Shown here: one piece after another, positions 1-11,400 of the stretch
Numbering within the stretch: the first letter of the stretch is position 1
How the letters are laid out: the number at the start of each line of letters is the position of its first letter
Assembly: GCA_947462335.1 (NCBI GenBank)
Contig: OX381710.1
Coordinates: forward strand, 67,325,795 to 67,389,794
From: Harmothoe impar
Lineage: Eukaryota; Annelida; Polychaeta; Phyllodocida; Polynoidae
DNA length: 64,000 nucleotides
Reading direction: 5' to 3'
Position numbers and translations under genes: made by a program
The notes under the pieces: model-generated
What the model saw: the letters and a program-made list of their open reading frames with translations, nothing else
The model's database searches: none
Told to the model about the DNA's origin: nothing

Positions 1-3000
1 TGCATCCCTCGGCACACTCATTTAAATATCTTATACAAATATACCTATTGTAAGCCTATTTTTAGCTAGCATAGAAAGCCAGAATATCAGGATTTATGAA
101 TCATTATGTAATGGGCCTAAAGGTTACATAATACTGTTGTTATGTTATAGGAATAGTATAAATGATTTAATATTAATATTTGGGTGCAGGGGTCAAGAAG
201 AAATTTTGTCCGAAAATGCTATAAAGTAGCTCCACATCAGTGATACTTCAGCAATTTCAGAGAATTTCATGATTTTCATCAGATCACTCTGTATTATGTA
301 ATACTTTTGATGGGTAAAGATTACCCAAAACTGATGCATACTATATTGACCTATGCCTCAAAAAGAATTTAACTTGATATATGTAGCAACATTTACGTGG
401 TGTTGATTTGGAGTCTGGTCATTTTCACTTTTCAGGGACATTGGGAAAATTAGTGTTTTCCTCATTTTTAAATGAAAATTATGAAGTCAACCCTGGCCAT
501 CCTGAACAGATAAAAAATGAGCACGGCCTCCATTACCTATAGAACACATTCCCAGAGAACCAAGGATATATCTGACATATTGAGCAAATTGGACACTACC
601 AAACTTGCAATATTTTGCACATCTCTTTGCAAAATCCATGACTTACATGTAATATATCACAAATTTGAGGGCCTGTAAGATTAAAAGTTGAAGTCTAAAT
701 TGATTGACTCTTCACTGACATAAGGAGATACATGCCGTGATCAGGATACAATCAGTTTACACAACCCATTCCTGTTCTCAGGTATTACACAATGCTTATC
801 ATGTGCCTGCATAATGAGCCTGCAGAGAAGGGTCAAATTAGGCCAGACCTCATTATGACACTTTCAAATGGCTGTCAAATCCAAACCGTTCAACCGATCT
901 GTTTCATGTAAAGTCCGTTCTTCTTCTTTTAACATGGTCTATCCATCTAACCCGTTTCCGCATGTGCATCAAAAATATCTTCAAACCTCCTGGGATACCT
1001 AATATAACCCAAATTGGTTGTAATACAAGAGCGATGTCAGAGGAATTTTTGGGTTATGTGCATCCATCTATCAAAAATCTCATAGTCTAATTAATTTCAA
1101 ACTATGTAAAATAACTTTATCAGAATCTGGCAGATATTATGTGAACTGCGCACTGTGGATTGAGAGTCTGAACAGCATGCCAACCCCTCATTAATGCATC
1201 AACCATGGAGTGCCGAAATGATGCATGAATGCAGCCTTGGTGAGTGGGTTCACTAGGGCCAAGGGCACAGTACATTAAAGTACTGTGTGGCTCTTGGGTG
1301 ACTAAAGGCTGAGGTTAGGCTTATGGTTGCTGCTACCACGCATGTTACCCTCCTTTATTGAGGATATAAAAACCACCTGAATACTATATGTGATAAATGT
1401 CAAATATAGATATGTACATATGACATCCACATATAGCCTACATTTGTACCATGTCATGGTAGGGTGGCCCCAACTTGCTTACTGGTGAAATAATCGCTCG
1501 CACAAAGGAATTCTGGGATTGTATCAACTCCAGAGATGCATGAATCCACCCCTGGCAAGCCCCTGATACGATGCTACACGAATTGCACATTGAATTAATC
1601 TCTACACTGTAAATATTGAACCCAAAGAAATCCTGCTCAGCTACATTTGCTTCTAACCGTGTATGCTGCATGTGAGTACTGGTGATATGGGCCGAGGAAG
1701 ATCATTTTGTATCTCAATGAGGACCAAATTTTAAGAAAATATGATAAAATAAAAAATGCTCATGAATCTCCCTGGGCTGCCAAGCCTAATGTATGCGGGT
1801 CAGGTAGTTACCCTGACAGGGCAGGTGTGGGTTACTATGGATCCACATAATGTACAAATAATGTAGTACACAGTTCCCTGTGTGCTATGTGTGGGGTGCA
1901 CCCTCTACCTCAACCACTGTTTGCTGTCTATGTCACAGTGTTTGTATATCTGTCTCACAGCAAAAGGGGAATCAGGTTCAGATCTAGGTGGGGAAGTGAT
2001 GCTAAGGGGGACAACATTATGCAATATATCTAAGTCACTGGCATTGTCAGTATTGTAATAATATGAGTAATCCATGTCAGTTCAACAGTGGAGGGTCCCC
2101 TGACCCCACTGATTGCCTTTCCCAATAGTGTCTTCCATGAGAAGTCAGGCAAGGCTGGATTCTGCCTAACGCGAGTCGAGCAATTACTCCTTTTTTGCCA
2201 GTGCTGCATACATGCATCATGCCGACCTTAGGGAGTGATCATTTTTTAACAACAGGGGGGGGGGGTGGTTTCCCCCCCCCCCCCCCCCTACAGGTCGGAA
2301 ATCGGCGTGCGCGCGGGCCCTTTGAAGCATAGTAACGCGCGGGCTTTTTGGCCCAAAACAGGTTAAATTTTTTTGACCCCCCCCCAAGAGGGGTCCAAAA
2401 TTTTTACACCCCCCCGGTCAAGGGGTCCAAATTTTTTTGCCCCCCCCCCCCAAACCAACCACCCCCCCCCCCTGTTGATAAAAAATGATCACTCCCTTAT
2501 GAGTTGAGACCCTCCTGAAGGGTCGGCATGATGCACCAATGTGATACCGGCGAATTACTCGCTTGGGCTGCATTGGTGAATCATGATGACAAATGTCATC
2601 TTTTAGCGACACATTTCTTTAAAGGGTTGAGCCTACACCAATATTACTAGGTACCTCGCATAAGCGCTGTGCACCTGTGAAACCGCCGATACTTAGCAGA
2701 AAAATCTTGACATGGCTCTGGAGGTCAGCCAAATGAAGATACAGAAATAGCAAACCCCTCATCAGAAAGATATGGATCTGCTGGTCTCATTCATGATCAG
2801 TCCCATGTAGGTTGTGCCTCCTATGTATGTGCTAATGGGTGTTTGCTGGAGGTCACTTTAGGTGAAATTACAGGTTTTGTCACTTGTTTTCCTGCAGCTG
2901 ATTTGACTCTCGGACATATAAGCTGGATTTCCCATTGCACATGAAGTATACCAGCACAGTTAATTACGATACACATGAGGCTTCACTGTGATCCCCAGGA

Positions 3001-4266
3001 CGAATAGAAATTATAAAAAATTTGCACTTTTGCAGCACTTCATAGAAACTAATACTTTATAGGTTAAAAAACATATTATTGTCATTGACTTTTTTTCTGT
3101 CCAGGCACTCACACTTAATAAAATAGCTATTATAACCATGTGAAGAGAGCTAAGGCCACTTAAAAAATAAAAGGGTTTCTCATCACCGCGCGCATCATAA
3201 AAATCATCTTTTGAGGAAAACTTTTTTTTTTTTTGCTAATTTTTCATGAAAAAATATGATAAAAATGGACAAATATTGGGTTATTTGGTATCAAATCAAA
3301 GCTAATACTGCCAGTAATGCAGTATGATAGAAATAACTTAAATTTTCCCTACTTTTAAAGATCCATAAATTCTTAACTACTAAAACGTGAATTTTGGTCT
3401 AAGTAATCCTATGGATGGTGCAGCAGCAAAATTGAATTAGTTATCCTATATTAACAATCCATGGCATTGTTTGCAGTATGGCAAGGGCACATATTAGTGA
3501 TTTTGCCATTTTTTAAACACATATGACTCAATAAATACATATCAGAAATGATCTGAGAAAAATCACTCATGCTCTATGTAACATGTAGATACATTATATG
3601 TGATACCAAAGTCCCCCAGTATGTATTCCCTAAGATGGCTATGGAGTAAAAATGGCAAAATGGCCATTTTCAGTGGTCTTATCATGTAGCAACATACAGA
3701 TACCAACATATTTCACTCCTGTGAATGCCAATACTAAAAGCTAATTTAATAGTGGTGACCAGACAGAAAAGAGGACATGCGGATGTCAATTTGTGATTCT
3801 TCAATGTTATAGATATTGATCTAAAATTGGCCTGGTACAATAGGAAAGATTGAATAAGCTCTTAATTCATCGTATCCTATAGTAAATGGCAATAACTACA
3901 ACAATTCTGTATTATTGAAAGGTAACCTCCAAATGGCGATGATTTACGTTTAATTTCTGGGAGCAATATTTCTCATTTTGAATAATGGAATGTTTAACTA
4001 AAAAGTAGTTAATACTCCATTGAAAAAAAATAATTTCATTCTAAATATAAAATTCCAGCATCAAAAAGTGAAAAAAATAAATCTGCAAAGACATTGACAC
4101 ACGTAAAATTACCATACAGTAATGCAATTTTTTTTAATGATATCGTGTCTACGTATGTGATCGTTAGACCCGAAAACATTGCTCAAGACAAATCTGCATG
4201 ATGCCAAGCTCACGTCCATACAATATACCATTTGTACCCAGAAGATGCCCAATGCGTAGTACTCAC
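1..4266. other. Non-coding stretch, probably intron of the gene starting at 4336
   Basis: I find no convincing exon here. It is AT-rich, with a GGGAGTG-ended TIR element (2231-2496), members of the hairpin repeat family (about 1178-1300, 2130-2230 and 2503-2625), and at 3152-3400 a partial copy of the element seen whole at 33557-33935. The signal-peptide exon at 4267-4336 reads leftward, so this is most simply its first intron. Confidence 0.5.
2231..2496. mobile_element. PIF/Harbinger-like MITE with TTA target duplication
   Basis: Terminal inverted repeats begin GGGAGTGATCATTTTTTAAC and end in the complement. TTA lies on both sides (2228-2230 and 2497-2499). Long G and C runs follow the termini, and the centre carries a conserved 'GCATAGTAACGCGC' block. 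The TIR start plus a TWA duplication is typical of PIF/Harbinger MITEs; the superfamily is an inference. Confidence 0.6.
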
Positions 4267-4336
4267 GTTGGGAGTGTGCATGTTGTAGCAGGGTGGTCAG
4301 TATGACGCCCAGCAGGCCCCAGTGTAGTACCTCCAT
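4267..4336 (-). CDS. First coding exon (signal peptide) of an unidentified secreted or membrane protein, partial
   Basis: The start codon is at 4336. The 23 codons encode a typical signal peptide (MEVLHWGLLGVILTTLLQ...) ending HAHSQ, and the exon closes in phase 1 at a GTGAGT donor just below 4267. A TATA-like element on the same strand (4403-4410) is suitably placed upstream. Length (70 nt) and phase equal those of the first exon of the neighbouring sushi-Ig gene, so it may be a tandem relative built from phase 1-1 extracellular modules. No downstream exon could be recognised, so the product is unknown. Confidence 0.55.
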
Positions 4337-4402
4337 CCTGTCTCCCCTTGTGTCTCACAGTGCGGCACTGGCAGCATGGTCTCACACCACCCCTCACTGC
4401 CC

Positions 4403-4410
4403 CATATATA
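4403..4410 (-). promoter_or_regulatory. Candidate TATA box for the signal-peptide exon
   Basis: The minus strand reads TATATATG about 70 bases upstream of the start codon at 4336, leaving room for a short 5' leader. It is a short motif in AT-rich DNA, so support comes only from position. Confidence 0.35.
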
Positions 4411-4479
4411 CACCGTGTGTGTCAATATAGACTCTTCCTGCATGCTACTTCCACCCCCGTCTTAACTCTGTAAGGATGA

Positions 4480-4985
4480 CATGTCGCTAAAAGATGTCAT
4501 TTGTCGTCACGATGCACCAAGGCAGCTCTGTGACAGTGTCGAGTAATTCGCCAGTGAGTAACTCGTCGCTGCTGCATTGGTGCATCATGTCGACCCTGCG
4601 GGAGTGTCTCAACCCAGTAGGGTCGGCATGATGCTTGAATGCAGCCCTGGCGAGTAACTCACCAGGGCTGCATTCATGATATCATGACGACCAAGGGCAT
4701 GATACACAAATGTATGATGCCGTCCTTAAAGGGTTAACACCACGCACCACCACTGGGACTTTTCTCTATGGAACTAACCCTTTAAGGGCAGCATAAGTAT
4801 ACCATGCTACTTGTCTGTATGATGCATGAAAACTGCATCCATGTATCATACCAACTCTACGGGTTTGATATTGTCCCAAATTTTTGAGATGATGCATCAA
4901 TGCATCACTGGTGAGTTACTCGTCGGCACAGCGTTGGTACATCATGACTACAAATGCACTTGGACGTGCTGTCCTTAAAGGGTTA
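4480..4985. repeat. Cluster of the dispersed hairpin repeat family
   Basis: Several imperfect palindromes occur in a row, built from 'TGAATGCAGCCCTGGCGAGT' type half sites and their complements, joined by CATGATG/CATCATG steps and ending in an 'AACCCTTTAAGGG' block. The family recurs at about 1178, 2130, 2503, 6395, 17465, 23830, 24890, 36040, 40985, 43105 and 46205. Confidence 0.55.
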
Positions 4986-7631
4986 AATCTCACGACATAC
5001 AGGTGTTGCAGTGACAGTCAGAGATAGCACAACCCTGGGTTTGCTTTACTAGGTATCGTGATTTTCACTTCAAGAATGTAAAACATGCTTGTTCCGCTTT
5101 TATCTGTTCAAACAGTTCAAACAAATAAGCATGTGTAATGACTTAAAAGCTCCTACCTTTGCCACCATATATACTTTTTGGCCTAGCCTATAAACGGCGA
5201 TCTGGGCGGGGCGCAGTACGATTGTCTATACTTGGCCCACCATTTCCTCGCTACAAATCACAATTCTAACTTCATTGACATTGTGGGATAAGGACTTAAA
5301 CAAGATGTCCATGTTTTATGACATTACAATAGAGCTTAATTGCCAGGACTGAATTCATTACTGCATCATCCGACAAAACGGGTATATGCTAGCCGGTGAT
5401 TAGATAGTGCGTGGATGGACGTTTGTTTGCTTGTTATTTCTTTTATTTATACAGGAACTGTCGAGGGTGAAACCTTTTTTTGTAGCAGGTCCTGTCTGCC
5501 TTAGGACGGTGCATGTCAGGGATCGTAGGTCATGACCTTTGCAGGGTGCTCGGCTCACCATGGAGCCGGGCAGCCTGCAATTGTTCATATCTTAATACAT
5601 TCAACAATTATATCCATCAAATTCTATAGCAAAAGTTTTGGTTAGGATTTTGTTTTGCATATGGCCTTATTAGGGTTAGTACTACATAGTTTTATGAAAG
5701 AATAATCAGAGATGTTACTATGTTTGCTTGCTGCTTGCGGGATTCCAAATTTAGGAGGAAAGGTAAGAAAAGAGGAAGGAAGAAAATGGGGGTTGGGGCA
5801 TGGGGAGTGGGGGGTTGGGAGGGCTGGGGTGGAACAGGTAAGGGAGGGGGTTGTTGGAAGGGGGGTATTATGCAAGGGCCATTCTTGTGTAACTTTGGAT
5901 CTTGTCGGGTTACTTTCTTATTTATCTTAGCCAGTGGGTTTCAAGTTAGGGTGGGTTGTCGGTGTTGTGTGTTGGAGGGTACAGGATCAGGCAACCAGAG
6001 GGGGGCAGGATTCCCCTCTCAATGTCTCGTTGAGTGGCTGGTCTTTGAACTGCCTGGACGTTGTGTGGACGTTGAATTGAAAAGAGTAAGGGTGAAGTGA
6101 ACGTATTACACATCTTCCAACGAGTTTTTTGGATTGGACGTTGCATTACACTGATAAAATGAAGGGATCCAAACTTGTCAAATGGTCGTCTTATAAGAAG
6201 AGTTTATGGTCTTTAAAGTGACTACCATGGAAAAAACGAGCTAAAGGTTGTCCACCTGAGGACCTACCAAGTTACCATCCCACAAGGCAACACTAGACTT
6301 ATCTAACTGACAATGTTAGCCCAGGTTGTGGCCCACTCCAAATGATGAGTCTAGGGTCATCAAATTCACAACCCTAGAATAGTTAACCCTTTATTGGCTG
6401 CAAACTACTTTAAATGTGCTTCAATCCTTTTGTCAGCATGATTACATGCATGTAAACGTGGCGAGTCTATTCATCAAGACTGAATTCATACATCACGCTG
6501 ACCCTTTGGAAGTGTATTAACAGTTAGGTGAGTATACTTGCCAAGGCTGAATTCATGCAGTATGATCAAATATAGCATAGCACCTTCAAGCATTATGCAG
6601 CCCTTCAAGGGTTAACTTGTGCACTATAACCTCTACTTCACTGCAGGTGGAGCTCACTGGGTTCAGAGCCTAGGTATAATTACTCTCCATGTCTATAATT
6701 CTCAGGTTTGTAATAGCTAATTTATAGAGGCATGTAGGTCAGGGGAATCCCTACTATGTCCTAAAAGTCTGTATGAGGGTATTTCTAGTCCTCAGTAACA
6801 GACTGTTAACACATATATGTGGGTCTCATACTAATGATAGTTTCCTTGCAGCTATTGCACTATTGAAATAAACACAAAAGAGGTGTCTATGCCCTACACA
6901 TATTTGTTTTTTATCAATTAAATTAAAACTTTGAATCTTTTACCTTTTCTAGCATCCCCAGTAGATAATTTTCAAGATTCTCCAAAGCATTAATGTGTAT
7001 TTCCATAATTATGATTAAGATCAACATAGAAATTATGCAATTCTCTTTATACATAATGCATGCTATACTGATACCACCTACAGGGGGAATCCTGAATCAG
7101 ACCCTGGTTGACGTGCCCCGAGGGCTGGCATATGTCAGGCTTTGGGCTGGCACAAGCCAAGTAGGTGCTTTATCTGACAGCTTTAGTTAGAACACCCGCT
7201 ACCTTGTCACATAGAATAGTCTGTAGATGACTTTATTTTTTGAGTGTAGGAAGAGACAGGTGTATGGCCACTGTATTCCAGAGGATCTATATATTCAGGG
7301 GGTTTATCATCAGGTGGCCGAAAATCTAAAGGGTTTACAGTCAGGAGGCCATTTTTCCTGGTGGCCATTCGTCAGTGGCCTTTCCCCTGAGGGCTCTAGG
7401 TTATGTTACAACCATCGGTTCTTGAAAGTAATATGATCAGTTTGGTAATTTTTCTAATTTGATGTATTTGTAAGTGAATAAAAGAAAGTGACAAATGTTA
7501 GAAAATGCCAACAAATACGAGTTATTTCATTATCCTGATGCATTAAAGCCGTACGTGTATAGGAGCCTGTGCAGTTGGTTCATTTCAACATGAAGCAAAC
7601 AACCTTAATCAGAAAGGTTAATAACATAATA
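4986..7631. other. Intergenic stretch without recognisable genes
   Basis: No exon with coding character and splice sites was found. It contains a purine- and G-rich tract on the plus strand (about 5755-5865) and a hairpin-family member (6395-6615). Open frames overlying the G-rich tract are low-complexity. Confidence 0.5.
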
Positions 7632-7763
7632 ATGAACGAGTAAAAATACAACTAGATGTACGACAACAAGTTTGGGCGTCCGTATCACTATAGTATGCAG
7701 TTCGCACCGTGTGATATGGACACCCAAACAAGTCGTCGTGCATCCAGTTGTATTTTTACGAGT
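7632..7763. repeat. Near-perfect palindrome of about 130 bp
   Basis: The left arm (GAACGAGTAAAAATACAACT...) is repeated in inverted form at the right end, with few mismatches over roughly 60 bases and a short spacer. This is the form of a foldback MITE. No target duplication was identified. Confidence 0.6.
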
Positions 7764-7993
7764 TCTTTTTTTTTGTTTTAGTATACCTAGCATATGACAT
7801 TGGGAACATTACGATAGATTACGATAGATATTACGATAGATATCCCAAAATACCCATTTGCGAGTTGCCCTGTTTTGTGCACCACCCTGTCTGTTTACCC
7901 ACCATTTTCCGTATCGCACAGGTCGCAATACAGAGGTGTGTATTACACAAGTAGCTAGTCCGCCGCTCCTTTGTAGTAAGAATAGCAATGTCC

Positions 7994-8213
7994 TATGCTA
8001 GTGTAGGGGCACGGATTCCCCTACCCTGGTGGTAAACCCGCAAGGGGGTATCACTCAGGTAATCCGCTAACGTGAGACACAGTCTATCTGATAGGACAAG
8101 GGGATGTAGCTCAGTGGTAGAGCAATCGCTTGGCAAGCGGAAGGCCCCGGGTTCGAGTCCCAGTGTCTCCGAATATGTCATTTTCGGAGAAACCGTGTCC
8201 CTCACACTAGGTA
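7994..8213. mobile_element. Short TIR element containing a tRNA-like unit
   Basis: The ends are inverted copies of 'CTAGTGTRRGGRCACGG' (left near 7998, right near 8195-8211). Inside is a CCCTGGTGG block, then the tRNA-like sequence 8100-8171. A related CCCTGGTGG block followed by a different tRNA-like fragment occurs at 45328-45465. Confidence 0.45.
8100..8171 (+). tRNA. tRNA-Ala(GGC)-like sequence, probably repeat-derived
   Basis: The cloverleaf can be drawn. The acceptor GGGGATG pairs with TGTCTCC using three G-T pairs, the D arm is GCTC/GAGC, the anticodon loop is TTGGCAA (T33, GGC, A37), and the T loop is TTCGAGT with one stem mismatch. A- and B-box sequences are intact. Eukaryotes normally read Ala codons with AGC, UGC and CGC, not GGC. 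It also lies inside a TIR element, so I regard it as tRNA-derived rather than a working tRNA gene. Confidence 0.45.
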
Positions 8214-8403
8214 TGATAATCTGTGCACTCTGTACAGGGCATCATTTCTCTGTAGCTGCTTAGAGCGGTCACCTGATATCGATGCAGGCTCAGTCAGTAC
8301 AGAATAACCCATGACTAAGGGAGAGGCAGAAGGAGCCAGCCACGGGCATTGTGTTCTTGATCAAGCTTGGTTATATACAGAAACGTTGTGCTTTTCATCT
8401 TTT

Positions 8404-8413
8404 TTTATTTATT
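8404..8413 (-). terminator. Polyadenylation signals of the sushi-Ig gene
   Basis: Two overlapping AATAAA hexamers occur on the minus strand about 80 bases past the stop codon at 8490-8492. Confidence 0.6.
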
Positions 8414-8489
8414 CGAGTCCACTTTAGGCATCGATATTTGGCCTATTGAAGACTTGTAAGGAGATTGAAATGGGTCACAAGATCATCAA

Positions 8490-11400
8490 CTAGTCCTGAC
8501 CGTTGTTCTCAAACGGCTTCAGTTCCACTTTATCACTGCTACTAGACACATTACTTGCAGTGACTTCTGAAAAAATAAACAAATGAATAAACAGTGTACA
8601 GTATGATATAATCACAGAAAAATAACTAATGGAGGATTATTTGGTACATTGTATGCCATTATATCAGGGTTATTCAGATGCAATCCCTAAAACAGTGCAC
8701 ATGTCACAGAAATATTCATGTGGTTTCCCCGCTTTTGACATGTTTACTTTTCAGGGATCACTTACTAGGTACCATCAGCACAGAGGAAATAGCCGAGGTA
8801 TATTTAGATGACTAATAGCCCTCAATTCGCACCACCATTCAAAGATCTATCCAATGGACAATTTTGAATTGGCAGGTTGCACAACCGTTCAAAATTGCCA
8901 CCATGGATCTACTAAAAAGGGAAAAATAGTTTTAATCAACCAAGGGACTTAATTCAAGGTTCAATATACATCTTTTTGAAAATAATTGCCATGGCAACTA
9001 CAATTGGCAGAAAAAAAACTAGATCTTTCTTGTGCATGAGGAATAACATCACAGGTCATCTCGCTACATTTTAAGATCATAAATAGATATCAGACATATA
9101 CTAGGACACCTGAAGGCTACTGATGTATTCACAGGACTCCTTTGCTACACTATATGGTAGAGTTATTGTACATACTTACCTGTACATCTTCTGTACACAG
9201 AGAATACGATAATGATACCCAGCAGGACAATAACTGTGGCCACCAGAACATAAACAGCTGCCCTCAGTCCGATACTCTCTGTTAATGCTGCAACATAAAG
9301 GTGGGTGGTAAGTACTAGCATGCAATCCCTGCAAATGCGCTAAATTATTAAAGCTAGCAATTCAACTAAATGTAGCTGCTTTTTATAATAAATGCATGGT
9401 CTATAATAGGTATACTTTATGAACGTTTTAGCATCATTTGTGTTAATCAAATAAGATAATAGTAACTAGCTTTGTGTTTCGAATGCATACAATTAGAATG
9501 GGCCGGTTTTTTGAAGAGAATAATGTGTCATTAAGTGAATAGGGCATCTGGCCATAGATGTGGGTGTGCTATAGACTTGATATATAAATGGGTAAGGCTC
9601 AGAGAATGCCTGCCAAGATGCCCCATTCCCCAACTAGTCGGCGTCTATAGTAAGCAGACAGCACTACTTACACTGCTGTGGCCTCCTCCATGTGTACACA
9701 TAGGCCACATGTACAGGGAGGGACATGTTGGTGGCCCCCAGCCTGTTGGCGGCCTGACACCTGAAGCTGTCAGTGGTCTCCGTGCGGGGTGCACTGAAGG
9801 TGTAGGTGGTGTTATGGGCAGCCTCCATGAGCTGCTCCACGAGCTGCTCGTTCCTGTACCACATGTAGCGGGCGGCCGGCACCCCCGGGTCCTGTAGGTG
9901 ACATGTCAGGCTCACCTACGGCAAGCCATTTGATATTGAGGTTTCATTTTATAAACAACTAGTTCTTCAAATTGAAAAGAATGATTTGGAAACTCCCCTT
10001 TTGGAGTTTTCTAAAGCTTTGATATTGAAGGTTTACTCACCTACGGCAAGTAATTTGATATTGAGGTTTCATTTTATAAACAACTGGTTATTCAAATTGA
10101 AAAGAATGATTCATCAACTCCCCCTTTGCCTAGAAAATTGAGTTTTCTAAGGTTTGATATTGAATTTTTAAATATTGATATCGAGGTTTTAAACCGTGAT
10201 ATCAAAGTTTTAAATGCTGATATCTGAGTTCTAAACTCCAACATTAGAATAATAAACTCAAATTGAAAAGAATGATTGATAAACTCCCCTTTTGCCTAGA
10301 GAATGGAGTTTTCGAAAACTTTGATATTGGACTTTGAAATATTGATATGGACATTTTAAACCGTGATATCAATGTTTTAAATGCTGATATCTCAGTTCTA
10401 AACTCCAACATTAGAATAATAAACTCAAATTGAAAAGAATGATTGATAAACTCCCCTTTTGCCTAGAAAATGGAGTTTTCGAAAGCTTTGATATTGAAGT
10501 TTTAGATATTAAGGGAGTGTTCATTTATTAATTACAGGGGGGGTGGTGAGATTTCGTGCGGAGGGGCGAACATTTTTTACACTAATATCTGAGTTTTAAA
10601 CTCCAACATCAGAGAAAGCTTTCTTTCCAAAAAGTAGGTTTATTAGAAATGCATTTTCAGATCATAGAACCTTCATTATCAGCTGCGAATGTAGATTATA
10701 CTGATTTTTCTATTTGAACAAGTAGCTTTTCAATTGGAACAATTAGTTGTTTGATTTGAATACATAGATATTCAATATAGAAACTCTGATATCAGGGGGT
10801 GAACATATTGCTTCACCATACTCACCTCCTCCCCCGGGTGTGCCACTCTGTCCTGGTCAGGGATGGTCAGGTTAGGACGTCCAGAGGGGGGTCCTGACAA
10901 CATTAACATGATAAATGGAAACCTGTTCAGGGTTTATTTCTTTGTATGGACGTACTTTGAAAATGAAATCATGGTGCAGTGCTCAATAAACAGTTTGTAT
11001 TTTCTTTTGAACTTCCATGTGAAGTTCCAATCAATGCACAATATATTAATGTATTATGGAATTGGTTAAAAAATCTTAAAGGATCCATGAGAGGCAAATT
11101 AAAAGTTATTGCCATCCTGTGAAAATCCATAGGAAATGAGGTTAATTTTAGATGTAGGGTTATTTTCCAGTTCATTAAACGTTTGTTTAAGGTTTGGAAA
11201 TGATTTTATTACCAATAACACAGGATATACATGTGGAAATTATGACAATAATGGATGGTGCCTAGGCTTTCAGATGGTGATGAAAATGGAGGCTTACGTG
11301 CAAAGAGGATCGGCCCCTTGTGCACATAACGAGTGTCTTGGCCTGTCACCTGGCAGGACACCCCGGCCCTGTCATGACGTGGTGTGACCAGGTGACGTGC

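Noticed and set aside
5720..6100. 126-codon plus-strand frame
   Set aside because: Its first half is a G-rich low-complexity tract and no splice or family support exists.
8100..8171. Functional tRNA-Ala gene
   Set aside because: GGC anticodon is not normally used for Ala in eukaryotes, pairing is weak in two stems, and it lies inside a repeat element.
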